From Azorinus chamasolen (Eukaryota > Mollusca > Bivalvia > Cardiida > Solecurtidae), in the NCBI GenBank assembly GCA_963576725.1, contig OY755240.1, forward strand, positions 14,624,378 through 14,688,377: 64,000 nucleotides of DNA, read 5' to 3'. Within the stretch, counting starts at the first letter, position 1. Every line of letters starts with the position of its first letter. The notes beneath the pieces were generated by a model that worked only from the letters and a program-made list of their open reading frames with translations, did no database searches and was not told where the DNA came from. The translations under genes and the position numbers were made by a program. Below are positions 21,360-31,904 of the stretch, one piece after another.

Positions 21360-21740
21360 ACATCATTATCATATTACAAACATTGACCTCTGGGGTTAAA
21401 ATTGGCCCCACCCTAGTGGTGGCAAGTTTTCAATAGAAACAGGGAATACTTTGAAGATCTTTTCCTGAAACTGGAAGGTCTTCAGCTGTCATATTTTTCA
21501 CAAAGCATCAAGTTCAGGCCCTCTACAAAAGTTATATAAGTTATGCCCCTGAAACTGAAAGGTTCTTAGCTTTCATATTTGGCACATAGCATCATGTTCA
21601 GGTCCTCTACACGATTTTTTAAATTATACCTTCGGGTTCAAAATTGGCATCGTCCCACGGGGCCAGTTTTCTATAGAAACATATAGTAATAACTTGGAAA
21701 ATCTTCTCCTGATTGTCTTGTTAATTGGTATATAACATTG
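21360..21740 (+). repeat. Family K tandem repeat
   Basis: Three diverged units with AAAATTGGCCCCACC/AAAATTGGCATCG, TTTTCAATAGAAACA, GGAAGGTCTTCAGCTGTCAT and CATGTTCAGGTCCTCTAC. Same family as 18760-19020. Confidence 0.6.
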
Positions 21741-22600
21741 ACATTTTCTTCACTATATAAAATATAGTGAACATATCTTGTACATCCAGCTCTTATAAAA
21801 AACAATTGTTTTAGTATTCTAGTCTGTGCACATTTTTGTCACCAACAAAGCTGGTTTGTTTTTGCTAAATGTGTATGACATTATTCTATATAAGCCATTT
21901 AAAAATGTCAGACTTTTTACGTTTGATTGATATTTAAGCTTCGTCACATTTGCATGTATTAGTATATAACACTGATATAGGTAACATTGATATAGGACAT
22001 TCTGACCGCAAGTTTAGGATGCTCTCAAATATTGACGTGTTTCATGCACTGTCTTTATCAGAGCACATTGTGCAAGAATCTAATTCCAAAAATAAAACTT
22101 CATTTGAAAGAAATCCTGTTGATATTGTTTAACATTCTAAAACCTCTTCATCCTGCTTGACAAATAAGTATACATACATAATTGATTTGAATCGAAATAC
22201 AGTGGGTGACAGGCTGCACTCTTGTTATGTCCTATATTTCTTGAAGTTCCATATATCTAACTTAACTAACTTATCTAATAGTTTGTAAATTAACCTTTTG
22301 CAAACAGAAAGTATATATATGGTTAATATATTTAATAATGTATCTTGATAAGTATAGATTACTAATTCTTATTTTGTTGTTGTTCATTTACACATGGAAC
22401 TACATGGTAATGTCAAAATCTGTTATCTTATATATATATTTTGAAAATATTTTTGAAACTGTTTCTTAATAAAGATAGATTGCTAATTCTTATTTTGTTG
22501 TTGTTCATTTTCATATTGAACAAAATCTGTTGAACGTAATGTCAATGTATATTACTATACTGTGTAACATTTCTATAAATGCACATCCTGGTCTTCACAG
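21741..22600. other. AT-rich region with an imperfect direct repeat
   Basis: AGATTACTAATTCTTATTTTG (22363) and AGATTGCTAATTCTTATTTTG (22474) begin two roughly 110-bp similar units with TTGTTGTTCATTT. No gene is recognised; the frame 21950-22132 has no family match. Confidence 0.4.
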
Positions 22601-22604
22601 CCTT

Positions 22605-23532
22605 ATTATACCCCTACCAACATTTGTTTGAGGCTGGAATTACTTTGTCCGTTGGTTTGCCTGTCCCAAAAAATATATTTTATAACTTTTCTCTTGTTTA
22701 ACCCATTCCCTTATATTGACGACTTTTGACGACTCTGTAAAATTTACTTTGTGAAACCATTGTGATAAATAAAGCATTTGCTCCTATAGGAGCAAATGCT
22801 CTATTTATCACAATGGTTTCAAACTACAAAATTCAATTTTTTCATTTTCTGTAGTTAATGCTCCTTTTCGGCAGATTTATTCAAAAAAGATTATATCCAA
22901 AAATAGCCTATGAGGTGATTGGTTAAGGTAGGAATGCCAAATTTTGTGTACAATCACATCTTGGGATGGTGTAGTATCGCCTACCATATTTTCAAATCTC
23001 TCTGACCTTGACCTTTGATTTCACTTTAAAAATTCTTGTCCAGAGAATAGCTTTTATATTATCTGAGGTAGAAATGCCAAAACTGTTGTGTGCCGCATAC
23101 CATTTTCGGGTTTCAATGATCTTAACCTTTACATTACTTGGTAGGAATGCTAAATTCGGTTTGTAAATACATCTTTAGATGGCGGAGTGTCACATAATCA
23201 GGTCACTATGACATAAACCTCTGATCTTAGTTAAAGAAAAATCCTGTCCAGAGCATATCTCCTATATTACTTCAGGTATAAATCCAAAATACGGTGTACG
23301 AGTACATCTTGTAATGGTGAAGTGTCACTTAACATTTTCAGGTCTTTGTGACCTTGACCACTGACCTCCGGTATAGATAAACCTTATCAACAGCGCACTT
23401 TCGATATTGCTTAAAGTAGAAATGGATGCCAAAATTTGGTATGCGAGTACACAGCCTTGTTTAAGTATCTAACATGCAGGTCTTGTCAGCCCTTGCATTT
23501 GCAATCAAGGCTGCTATGCGAGGGTATAAACG
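22605..23532. mobile_element. Family L element with diverged tandem core
   Basis: Left end TTATACCCCTACC and right end GCGAGGGTATAA are roughly inverted. The core repeats contain TCTGACCTTGACC, TTCTTGTCCAGAG and AGGTAGAAATGCCAAA-like blocks about 150-170 bp apart. A T3 MITE is inserted at 22698-22926. Similar elements lie at 52462 and 62548. Confidence 0.55.
22698..22926. mobile_element. T3 TTAA MITE nested in the L element
   Basis: TTAACCCATTCCCTTATAT and GTGATTGGTTAA ends. The palindrome AACCATTGTGATAAATAAAG has the apex CTCCTATAGGAG at 22781-22792. Closely similar to 6176-6405. Confidence 0.85.
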
Positions 23533-24118
23533 GGCTTTAGTGAAATCTACTTAGGCCTCCTTCATGCAGCTATAAACAGTACAATCTTCTCTATAAACTA
23601 CAAATGCTTGACTTATTTCAAAATCTCTGCAAAAAATTATTCTCGCTTACATCTAAACAATTATACCTCTACGTTTGCCAACAACGTATAAATGATGTTC
23701 ACAATTTACCATTTCCATGTACATGTACTAATTTCAAGCCTCCTATACAACATTTGCCTTTACACAACATGGTGTTGGCACATTATTTTTGGCGACCTTG
23801 ATGCTATGCATCAACCTTTTCTTGTAATTCTGTTTTACATTGTTGTCTCACGACATCAACTTTAATATTAAGTTATCCAACTTATCCAAACTGTCTAGTA
23901 AGTACTGAGCGAAGTCTTTTTTAATTGTATTTAGTCTAATAGTGAAACTATTCTGTTTCGGTATTTCGGTATTTCGGGGTTATATATTAATGAAAGTCTA
24001 AATTTGTCATAGTCACCAATAGTTAGAATTTAGTATTAAGTATCTCTTTTTCCGGTTTTTATTACCGCCTTCAATAAAATATACCGAACTTGCTTTCTAA
24101 CTCCGGTTTACACCTAGA
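23533..24118. other. No recognisable feature
   Basis: AT-rich. The 65-codon frame at 23604-23801 shows no known motif and no splice support. Confidence 0.35.
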
Positions 24119-24300
24119 TCAGGGTCCATGCTTATAAAACTTTTAGTTGAGTCTGAGTACGTTCTCAAGCTTTTGATTGGTCAGATTTGAGCCTCTGGCT
24201 CAAATCTGACCAATCAAGAGCTTGAGAACTCAAATCTGACCAATCAAAAGCTTGAGAACGAAACTCAGACTCAACTAAAAGCTTTATAAGCATGGACCCA
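24119..24300. repeat. Family H foldback
   Basis: Arms from GGGTCCATGCTTATAAAAC to GCTTTATAAGCATGGACCC. One arm carries an extra CTCAAATCTGACCAATCAA unit, mirror image to the copy at 8941. Confidence 0.85.
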
Positions 24301-24622
24301 GATCTGATGGCTCCTAGAATAGCATTCTGATCAGCATATGTACTATTGGTCATCGCAAAGTACATGTATAATACTCTTTCATGCGGAGTGGAGTTTATCT
24401 GTTTCAACAATAATGGTCCATGTCATTTTGAAGTCGACATTCAAAGGATTCAATGTTATCACAAAGGTTTTAGGTAAACAGGATCTATATAATCTCTTCA
24501 GATACACAGAGAGACTCTGATCAGACACCTTCTACTGAAACTCTCTGTTCTGAAGAAAATCCGTTTGCAATTTCATTAAAAGGCATTATTTGGAGGAGAA
24601 AGGAGTATATCATAAAGATTTT

Positions 24623-24868
24623 ACCCTTACCTCCATAAATACGCCTTTCTACGAGTTTGCAAAAGGGTACACCCAAATCAGATCGCTCCTATAGGAATCA
24701 TCTGATCAGGGTCTGCTCTGTTTGCTTACGAAATAGCATAGACATAATACTACAGCTTTCGACGTGGCTAAAACGTCCTGTTGGCCCATTATTAAAAGAT
24801 AGACTACATGTAATTGATATTCATGATGTCATTATTTCTGTCATGAATATTACTCGCGTAAAGGGTAA
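24623..24868. mobile_element. T5 MITE, reverse order
   Basis: Ends TTTACCCTTACCTCCATAAA and GCGTAAAGGGTAAAA; both TTAA sites are mutated. Contains the GCTCCTATAGGAATCATCTG core and TGATATTCATGATG. Confidence 0.65.
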
Positions 24869-24940
24869 AAGCAATCAGTAACTGAAAGAGCGTGAAGTAT
24901 GTAATGTAGTTGTCCCCATAGTTTTAAGCCCTTTCGCTGT

Positions 24941-25151
24941 TTAACCATTTCGCTGCCAAATTCTGTTGTCTGATAACTTTGTCGTCTGCTACAAATTTTC
25001 TTTTTTTTAGTTTCTTCAGTTTTTCAAAAACATAGTAACAACAACAAACAGTTTGGATCCTGATGAGACGCCGAGTTACTCGGCGTCTCATCTGAATCCT
25101 AACTGTTTGTATAGGTAATCACAGATCCGGCATTGGCAGCGAAAGGGTTAA
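24941..25151. mobile_element. T2 TTAA MITE
   Basis: TTAACCATTTCGCTGCCAA and TTGGCAGCGAAAGGGTTAA. The palindrome AAACAGTTTGGATCCTGATG / CATCTGAATCCTAACTGTTT has the centre CCGAGTTACTCGG. Confidence 0.9.
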
Positions 25152-25735
25152 TATTCATGTAAGAAATAATAACACCAGATATATCTATTAGCTGCAATTC
25201 CATGATAGCATAGATACACAGGTCTATTAAAAGTTAATAATCCTACAGGAACCGTCTAATCTGGGACTACTCCGTTTGCAAAATGTGTATGAGGGAACGG
25301 GTGGAAAATGTTTTCTGCTGAATTGTTCGACAATTTAGCGAATCAAAATGAATACAGCATCGGAATCCATGTGATTTGAAACAAACCTAGTGCTGATGAA
25401 CGAAAGCTCTTCCGCTATCGGTCAGAATATGCCGCCTCATTTCGAAAATATATATACTTCTATGATACATGTTTAGTATACATATACGGACTTTGATATG
25501 TGTATGGATAATAAACATCATATTTAGGTCATAAAGAAATAAAAAAAATGTTCTGTTCTTTTCTGCTCTGCTCTGTTCCCATACATATACTCTTCGTTTG
25601 GACCAATCTACGTTTCGTCTTTTCCTTACGGATTGCACTGCAGTAGACGCTTTATTCTGTTAAAAAATAAGAAAAATAAACCATGAGTACAATGATATTG
25701 GAGGTTGTTTAATATCAGATAGTTATATTGGTTTT
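25152..25735. other. No gene seen; one core fragment
   Basis: A half core (CTACAGGAACCGTCTAATCT) lies near 25240. The remainder is AT rich. The minus-strand frame 25387-25638 has no recognised motif. Confidence 0.35.
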
Positions 25736-25912
25736 TACAGCGCGTTATGTATCACCAAGGCATTGCTAGTAGCACATAAAAGCGCTGTGCCCACACGTCC
25801 CTACTCAGTGTATACATAGTTTTTACATGCAGCGGGTTCATTTCAAAGGAATATTCTGTTTATCTGCCATACATTCTACAACGGATCGACTTACATATTT
25901 ATAGTATTAGTG

Positions 25913-26064
25913 TTTAACTCTTTCACAGTCAATATCGCTAAATAATCTAGGACAAAACAGTGAAGTCTCAGATCAGACGTCGCCTATTCAAGGCCGTGTC
26001 TGATCAGGAACTTAACTGTTTGTCTTTGTCTTCATTCTCTTTATTCCTTTGAAAGGTGTATTAA
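25913..26064. mobile_element. Short TTAA MITE
   Basis: TTAACTCTTTCACAGTC on the left and GAAAGGTGTATTAA on the right. The palindrome CAGATCAGACG / TGTCTGATCAGG is framed by AAACAGTGAAG and TTAACTGTTTG. Confidence 0.55.
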
Positions 26065-26073
26065 ACATTTGTA

Positions 26074-26323
26074 CTAACCCTTAACTCCATGAATATTCAT
26101 ATAAGAAATAATGTCCTTATGGATATTGATTAGATTAATTTATTGTAATAGTACATTGGCAAAAGGTTTTTGGTCATGGAGGAAACTGTAGAATCATATA
26201 TTTATTATATCATAAGCAAACAGAGCAGACCCTGATCTGACGATTCTGACAAGAGTCGTCTTATATGGGGCTACTCTATTTGCAAAGGTGTTATAAAGGT
26301 GTATATATGGTGTACAGGGTTAA
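26074..26323. mobile_element. T5 TTAA MITE upstream of 7TM-1
   Basis: CTAACCCTTAACTCCATG (first base of TTAA mutated) and GTGTACAGGGTTAA. It has the GCAAACAGAGCAGACCCTGAT core with a partner ending CTCTATTTGC. It ends about 100 bp before the receptor start. Confidence 0.75.
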
Positions 26324-26423
26324 TTTATCTCCGTTCGTCATTTGTTTCCGAAGTTAGAAAATTAGCACCGAAAGAGTTATTATCATTAACAACTGGACAA
26401 CATTCTCAACATACAGACAGGCA

Positions 26424-27539
26424 ATGCAACAGATTAAGCTGTTTGTGCTTATAACATTAGAGATTATTGCAATATGGAAATGTTCAGCAAACTGCCTTCT
26501 TCTTATATGTTTTTACAAGAACAGGAAGAAACAGTGGCCGCAGTTCGCTACCAACATGTTGTGCATGACCTTGAACAACTTTCTTCAAGGATTCCTCTCC
26601 ATGTTTACAGCATCCATGAGCTTATTAGAAGTTGAAACACTATCATGGGTTCCCGTGCTGTTATTCACCCTAACAATATCACCATTTATGCACGAATCCT
26701 TCCAGATACTTTTTGTGTTTCTACAAAGGTGTTATATTTTGTCAAGAGGACCATCGACAAACCTTGTCAATTTGGATAGAAGAACTATGATAGTGGTGCA
26801 TTTAGCACTTGTCCCTATTGCAGCAGCTTTAACACTGACTCCATTCATTTTGTTTCAGGATCAGTCATATAGAAAATCCATTACACTCAACAAAGTTGTC
26901 GACGAACTGATCTTTTTCGTCAGGTATTTTTCAATAGTTATAGGAATCTCATCTCTCTTATCCATTGTAACATTTTTAGTTTTGCTCTTCCGGCAAATAA
27001 AGCACAACAGGACTATTTATGTAAGAGTGGAACATATTTCTGACGCTAGAAATGTCGAATTACGCATTTTGAATTCACGCGTTACACCAACAATAATGAG
27101 AGACAAACTCGGAGGTCCTTCACATGCGTTAGCTCAAGAAACCATCGAAGCTCAACCAAACAATAATACGTCTGAAAGTCCTGGTTCAGGCGTGGTAGGG
27201 ATACACAATGGTCGGGAAGATGTAGAAGGTCAAAGGTATCTTGGCCGGGAAACATTGGCACAAAGAAGGCGACAACATACAGCTAAGACAGCTTTGAGAA
27301 ATCTACTCATAATTCTTCTTTTAAATACGACTGCACCGGTGGTATTACTTATATGTGCAATTGTTCAGTTTTTCATCAGCTCAGCTATTCCTCGAGAATT
27401 GTATTTACTATTTATCTTAATTATCAACTTGAATTCTTCCATGAACGTTTGTATCATTGTTAAAACAAACAAAATAATTCGACAAGCATTTTGTGACATG
27501 TTGAAGAATGTTAAAATATGTTTGTGTAATTCTCGTTGA
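26424..27539 (+). CDS. Seven-transmembrane receptor-like protein 1 (371 aa, intronless)
   Basis: Hydrophobic spans fit seven helices: about residues 5-30, 42-66, 75-103, 122-143, 164-190, 287-317 and 323-345. The N terminus is very short. Helix 3 ends in FLQRCY, where class A receptors have D/E-R-Y. Helix 7 has NSSMNVCI, loosely like NPxxY. A long hydrophilic third intracellular loop (about 192-286) includes PNNNTSESPGS and GREDVEGQRY, the latter conserved in the paralogue. The Cys-containing tail (CLCNSR) could be a membrane anchor. This suggests a divergent rhodopsin-like GPCR, perhaps lineage-specific and sensory, but no ligand or subfamily can be named. The Met chosen is the first in frame and is shared with the paralogue at 55630. 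No introns are needed. Confidence 0.8.
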   Translation: MQQIKLFVLITLEIIAIWKCSANCLLLICFYKNRKKQWPQFATNMLCMTLNNFLQGFLSMFTASMSLLEVETLSWVPVLLFTLTISPFMHESFQILFVFLQRCYILSRGPSTNLVNLDRRTMIVVHLALVPIAAALTLTPFILFQDQSYRKSITLNKVVDELIFFVRYFSIVIGISSLLSIVTFLVLLFRQIKHNRTIYVRVEHISDARNVELRILNSRVTPTIMRDKLGGPSHALAQETIEAQPNNNTSESPGSGVVGIHNGREDVEGQRYLGRETLAQRRRQHTAKTALRNLLIILLLNTTAPVVLLICAIVQFFISSAIPRELYLLFILIINLNSSMNVCIIVKTNKIIRQAFCDMLKNVKICLCNSR

Positions 27540-27739
27540 AAACTAATTCAACTATATCGGTATTTTCGTTGTGAAATGTTGTCATCTGCAAATTTGTCGT
27601 ATGCTCCAATTTTTGGGTTTGGGAACTTTGTCTATAATTATCTTCAACAACATTATCACAGTAACAAACATTTTGAATCTTGACGGACGGGAGGCCAAAT
27701 AACAGTACAAACGCGATACTAAAAACAATCAAAGACCTG

Positions 27740-27949
27740 CTACAGTAAAACCACGCTAATGCGAACACCTAAAAGAGGTATAATTCTGGGTGCTAGATGC
27801 CGAGGGTAGCTTAATGCAGGACAAAAGTAATGCAGAAAGCTCCTTTATATGCAGAAAGCTCCTTACTTTTGCCATGCATTAAGCAACCACCTGCTTATAG
27901 ATACCCATGTGTCTTCATTAAGCGGTCGCATTAGAGGGGTACTACTGTA
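27740..27949. mobile_element. TA-1 MITE
   Basis: TACAGTAAAACCACGC and GGGGTACTACTGTA ends, GCGAACACC/GGTCGCATT subterminal repeats. The apex region is duplicated (GCAGAAAGCTCC twice). Confidence 0.85.
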
Positions 27950-27959
27950 TATACGTATG

Positions 27960-28167
27960 TACAGTAGAAACTGTCTGACGCTGTCATCAAAAGAGATTTA
28001 ATTATATGTTTGTAAAGCAGGTGGTATATTAATGCAGGTAAGAAGTAATACAGAAAGCCCCTATATGAGCTTTCAGCATTACTTTTAATCTGTATTAAGC
28101 AACCACCTGCTCTTTAAGACACAGGTGTCCAATAAATGAATGACCGCTTAAGACAGGTTCTATTGTA
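27960..28167. mobile_element. TA-4 MITE
   Basis: TACAGTAGAAACTGTC and GACAGGTTCTATTGTA ends. Arms carry GCAGGTGGTATATTAATGCA and a GAAAGCCCCTATATGAGCTTTC apex. It sits 10 bp after a TA-1 element. Confidence 0.85.
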
Positions 28168-28310
28168 AAAGTGCATGTAAGAGTCATGCAGGAAACACCG
28201 AATACATAACACAACCGCCCAAACAGCACCACAACGACAAACAGCAAATGAACATGTATATAAAAGACACAAAGACAAAACAAACATACAATAGGGAAGT
28301 TCATTTTCAT
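28168..28310 (-). repeat. Family J fragment
   Basis: The minus strand contains GTTTGTCGTTGTGGTGCTGT, TGGGCGGTTGTG and GACTCTTACATGCACTTTTAC. It matches J copies at 10530 and 16888. Confidence 0.65.
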
Positions 28311-28750
28311 TTTTGTGCCCATCACCACAATCATTATCACTACCATCTTCGTCGACGGCGACAGCGGAATCAGCATTACCATCCTCGTCGTACTTGCAAC
28401 CAACGATCACTACAAAACGGTCATATAAGGGTTTTATATTAAAGGAGATGTCCCTGCATTTGACGCGTTTCATAAACACTTAAAATATACAAAACTCATT
28501 TGTTTATATGCTGAAAAGTAATATATTGCAAAAATTCCATCCAATAACCATTTATAATGACAAAACATCCATGTGTTTGATATCGCCGATCCCGATTTTA
28601 CTCCCAGATGTTTCAGTTTTATTCGGGTTGGGTTTTAGTTTCGTAACTGTTCGCCCTATTCGCGATTCTCCGACCACTTCCGAGAAAGCTATTACGTAAA
28701 CAATTGAGGAATCGGGTGATCATCGGCAAAACGCGGAAGAATTTAACAGA
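28311..28750. other. No gene recognised
   Basis: The minus strand could encode an acidic stretch (DEDGNADSAVAVDEDG) that looks like low-complexity sequence over CAT/CAC-rich DNA. No conserved domain is seen. Confidence 0.3.
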
Positions 28751-28754
28751 AAAG

Positions 28755-28945
28755 ACCGATAATATTGTGTTGTAGAACAAAAATTATCAGTGTTGATGAA
28801 ATCGGTTCATTTGTATCACAAGGGCATTTTTCGATATAAGTTGAAATTGGGAACCTTCATAATAAGGATAGAGCATAACAAATACCAAGTTATATGATAT
28901 TATTGAAAATATGCGTTCATTGTAGGGACTTCCTCTTTAAAAGGT
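28755..28945 (+). repeat. Direct repeat M, copy 1
   Basis: Shares CGATAATATT, GGGCATTTTTCGATATAAGT, ATACCAAGTT and AATATGCGTTCATTG blocks with 29915-30100. No function was recognised. Confidence 0.6.
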
Positions 28946-29660
28946 TGTTTCTCGAAAAAAATATATTTTATTTTGACTTTCAGTCAATGAATAGTGCATC
29001 ATGTGCAGATGTTTTCACCGGGCATTGACATAACACGATCGCAGTTTATTGAGATATATTTATGTAAAACAATACAATATGGATAGATAGCTATAAGGCA
29101 ATAACTAATCATCACAACACACAAAGATAACACATTAAACCGTTTATCCCATGTTATTTAAAACACATCCATTTCATTCTGAAACCTATCATTGTTTTAC
29201 GTTAATGGGACACAGCAACAAAATATTTGCTGACATAAGTCATTGGCATTGACGCGTTCTACAAACAGTGTAGACTCTGAACAGAAAACTCCCACAGAAA
29301 CCCTCTGATCTGGGTCTACATTGTATGTCTATGTCCATTTTAAGGAATACTGAGCATAGATGCCTTACACATGTATAGGCCAATGGCATTCATATATGTC
29401 AGCGTAGAATAAAAACACGTAAAAGGGTAGATAACATAATGCCAAAAATAAATTTCCGTATACATGTATGAGTTACTTCCCTGCAAGTTGATACATGTAG
29501 TCTCTTATCTACTTGCAACGTGTTTTAAAAATGCTTTTAGGACAATTACATATATCATTTGTTTATATGCAAAATATATAGCAAGTAAACCAGTCGAATA
29601 AATACCGAAGAAGACAAAACTTGTACCTGTTCGGTATCGAAGACGCGATGTATTCGGTAG
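28946..29660. other. No gene; one core palindrome fragment
   Basis: At 29255-29330 AAACAGTGTAGACTCTGA and GATCTGGGTCTACATTG recall the TTAA-MITE core. The rest is unassigned AT-rich sequence. Confidence 0.35.
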
Positions 29661-29668
29661 TGTATTAG

Positions 29669-29876
29669 TACAGTAGAACCCCTCTAATGCGACCACTTAA
29701 AATATCCATAGCTGTCTTAATAAGCAGGTTGTTGCTTAATGTAGGACGGAAGTTATGCAGAAAGCTCCTATAGGAGCTTTCTGCATAACTTTCGTCCTGC
29801 ATTACGCTATCACCTGCGTCTGCCACCCAGAAATATGCCCATGTTTTGGTGGTCGCATTAGAGAGGTTTAACTGTA
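29669..29876. mobile_element. TA-1 MITE, well preserved
   Basis: TACAGTAGAACCCCTCTAATGC and GCATTAGAGAGGTTTAACTGTA ends. Long arms close on GAAAGCTCCTATAGGAGCTT with the apex at 29765-29776. Confidence 0.9.
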
Positions 29877-29914
29877 TTTATTCGGCTAGCGTTTTAGTTT
29901 CGTTTTCGTTAGTC

Positions 29915-30100
29915 GATAATATTTGTTGAAGAATAAAAATTATAAGTATCGACTAAACGGTTTATGTTGTATTACAGGGCCATTTTTCAATATAAGTTCA
30001 AATTGACAATCTTCATTGTAATGATTGAACATAACGGATACCAAGTTTTATGATATATTCGGAAATATGCGTTCATTGTTGGAACTTCCTCTTTAACTAG
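29915..30100 (+). repeat. Direct repeat M, copy 2
   Basis: Second copy of the 28755-28945 segment, with the same block order and about 80% similarity by eye. Confidence 0.6.
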
Positions 30101-30169
30101 AATTTACTGGTGTGTACATACATTCATAGTCTTTATTGATTTTAACGTGTGAATATAATAATACATTGG

Positions 30170-31206
30170 TAAATAGAGAATAATAGGTTAGTGCCGTAGA
30201 TGGGACGCCTTTATCCGACGAGGGGAGAAAACGTTGAGGCGAGGCTTGCCGAGCCTCAACTGTTTTCTCTCCGAGTCGGATAAAGGCGTCCCATCTACGG
30301 CACTAACCTATTATTCTATTTATCCAGTCAATTTAGTTATATCTTTTTTCATAGACTCATAAAACATACGAATATTGAAATAATTTGCATTGAAAATGCG
30401 TTTTTTCGATCAACGGACCTCCCTTTTCATTTCCGTTCTAAAGACGTAAATAATGAACTACCGCAGAGGAAAATAGTTTCGATACTTACATTACAAGACG
30501 GGAAAACGTGGTTGAATTTGAAAAATAAGATCATTTGAATCGAGAGTCGATACGTTAATTCAAACAGACATGGTTATTATTCTACCGGAGGCTCTACATG
30601 GTCAAATTCGAGTTCCGTCGTCTCGGTTTCTATTTTTAGATAGGGCTAACGTCACTCGTCAATGGAACTGAACAGGCTATATTTAGGTCTATGGCCATCA
30701 TCGCCCTTGTAAGAGTTTATCGATTAAATTATCATGAGAGTGATAAATGTTTTAATGAAGTTTTATTGGTTTTTTTTTATTTTTATTAAAAAAAATCGTC
30801 AATATAGTAGTATGATAACTTAATATACATCTTCAATTTCGCTTACAGTATGTCTGGCCTGATAGCGTAGTGGTTACGATGGGCGCTTATCGTGCAGTCA
30901 GCCCCGGTTCGATTCTCACCGCTGACGAAACTTTTTTTCTCTCTTTTACCTTTCTATTTTTTATTTAAATGATGGTTTGGGTTTTTACTGGGATAGTTAA
31001 TGATAATTATCCATATTAAGTGTTTTTCTTTCAAATTAGTACGTTATTTTTGGTAAAACAATTTTGTAGAAAAATTAAAAATAGTTCCTGTTGTAAGAAG
31101 AAATTCCTACACCTACTATACAAATAAACCTCTACTGTACATATAAACTTAGGTTTATTATGCTACCCCTTTATTACGTCACTAGCGGCTGTAGTGATGG
31201 GATAAA
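30170..31206. mobile_element. Composite element: hairpin plus tRNA-like segment, copy 2
   Basis: Same organisation as 6789-7801: palindrome with GAATAATAGGTTAGTGCCG arms (about 30179-30316), TTTATCCAGTCA at 30319-30330, conserved body, tRNA-like segment, and TGATGGGATAAA near 31195. The palindrome is almost identical in both copies while the body shows substitutions and indels. Confidence 0.65.
30855..30928 (+). ncRNA. tRNA-like segment in composite copy 2
   Basis: Box A TAGCGTAGTGG (30863-30873) and box B GGTTCGATTCT (30906-30916) are spaced as in a tRNA. A T7 run follows at about 30932, a suitable Pol III terminator. Stem pairing is poor, so a functional tRNA is unlikely. Confidence 0.55.
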
Positions 31207-31209
31207 TAT

Positions 31210-31900
31210 GAAATACATGTATAGTCTTTGGTTTGATTTTGCGTTGTACAATAGATTATATGAGCGAAGGACTATGTTATTATAGGTCGATGGTTCAGTG
31301 AGCTGTTTCTGATTTCAAATACATTAAATATTCTTAAGAATATTTTTATTTTCAGATTGTAGCAGTTGAATAAAATTGATCATATTTGGACATTTCCACT
31401 AGAATTGCACTATATATATATTATCATTTTAACATATCTAAATATAGCATGATAGTCGTCCTCAAGCGAACAACACATATACCACTTCCTGTAATTATAA
31501 GGATTTTTGTAAGGTTTGTGTCATCTACCATTCTTTTTCAGGCCATTGTGGGCGAAATGGCAAAAATATTTAGTGCTGTCTATATATTTCAGTTTTGATA
31601 CTGTTTTAAAAATATGCTTAAATACATATATACCCAAATATTTTAATGTGTTTGAAACAGCATATTGCCAAATTTCATCTGGTAATAATATGTTTCATGC
31701 AAACTTTTAATGATTATTTTTTCTTAAAATTAATTAATTATGAGAAACGTGCTTTCTAAAAATTTAAAAATGTTTCATTCGTTCATTGCTTTAAACACAG
31801 ATATTAAGTAAAGATTGATCTTCATATACATACAATTGTTCCCGTGCATGCCTGAAGTGAGGGTGACGTACACATATATACGTGTTAATCAAATATTAAA
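31210..31900. other. AT-rich region, nothing recognised
   Basis: The small frames here (31386-31598, 31516-31710) show no known motif. No hairpins of the local families were found. Confidence 0.35.
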
Positions 31901-31904
31901 ACTG

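Larger units (their letters stand above)
25736..27620 (+). repeat. Receptor duplication unit 1
   Basis: Paralogous to 54411-56840. Shared non-coding blocks include TCACCAAGGCATTG, TTCATTTCAAAGGAATATTC and ACAACTGGACAACATTCTCA upstream, and AAAACTAATTCAA plus TATTTTCGTTGTG downstream. Each copy has its own insertions between the far and near upstream blocks (here 25913-26323). Confidence 0.85.

Noticed and set aside
28095..28479. Acidic minus-strand frames as a small protein gene
   Set aside because: They mix a MITE end, a J repeat and low-complexity CAT/CAC DNA, with no conserved motif.
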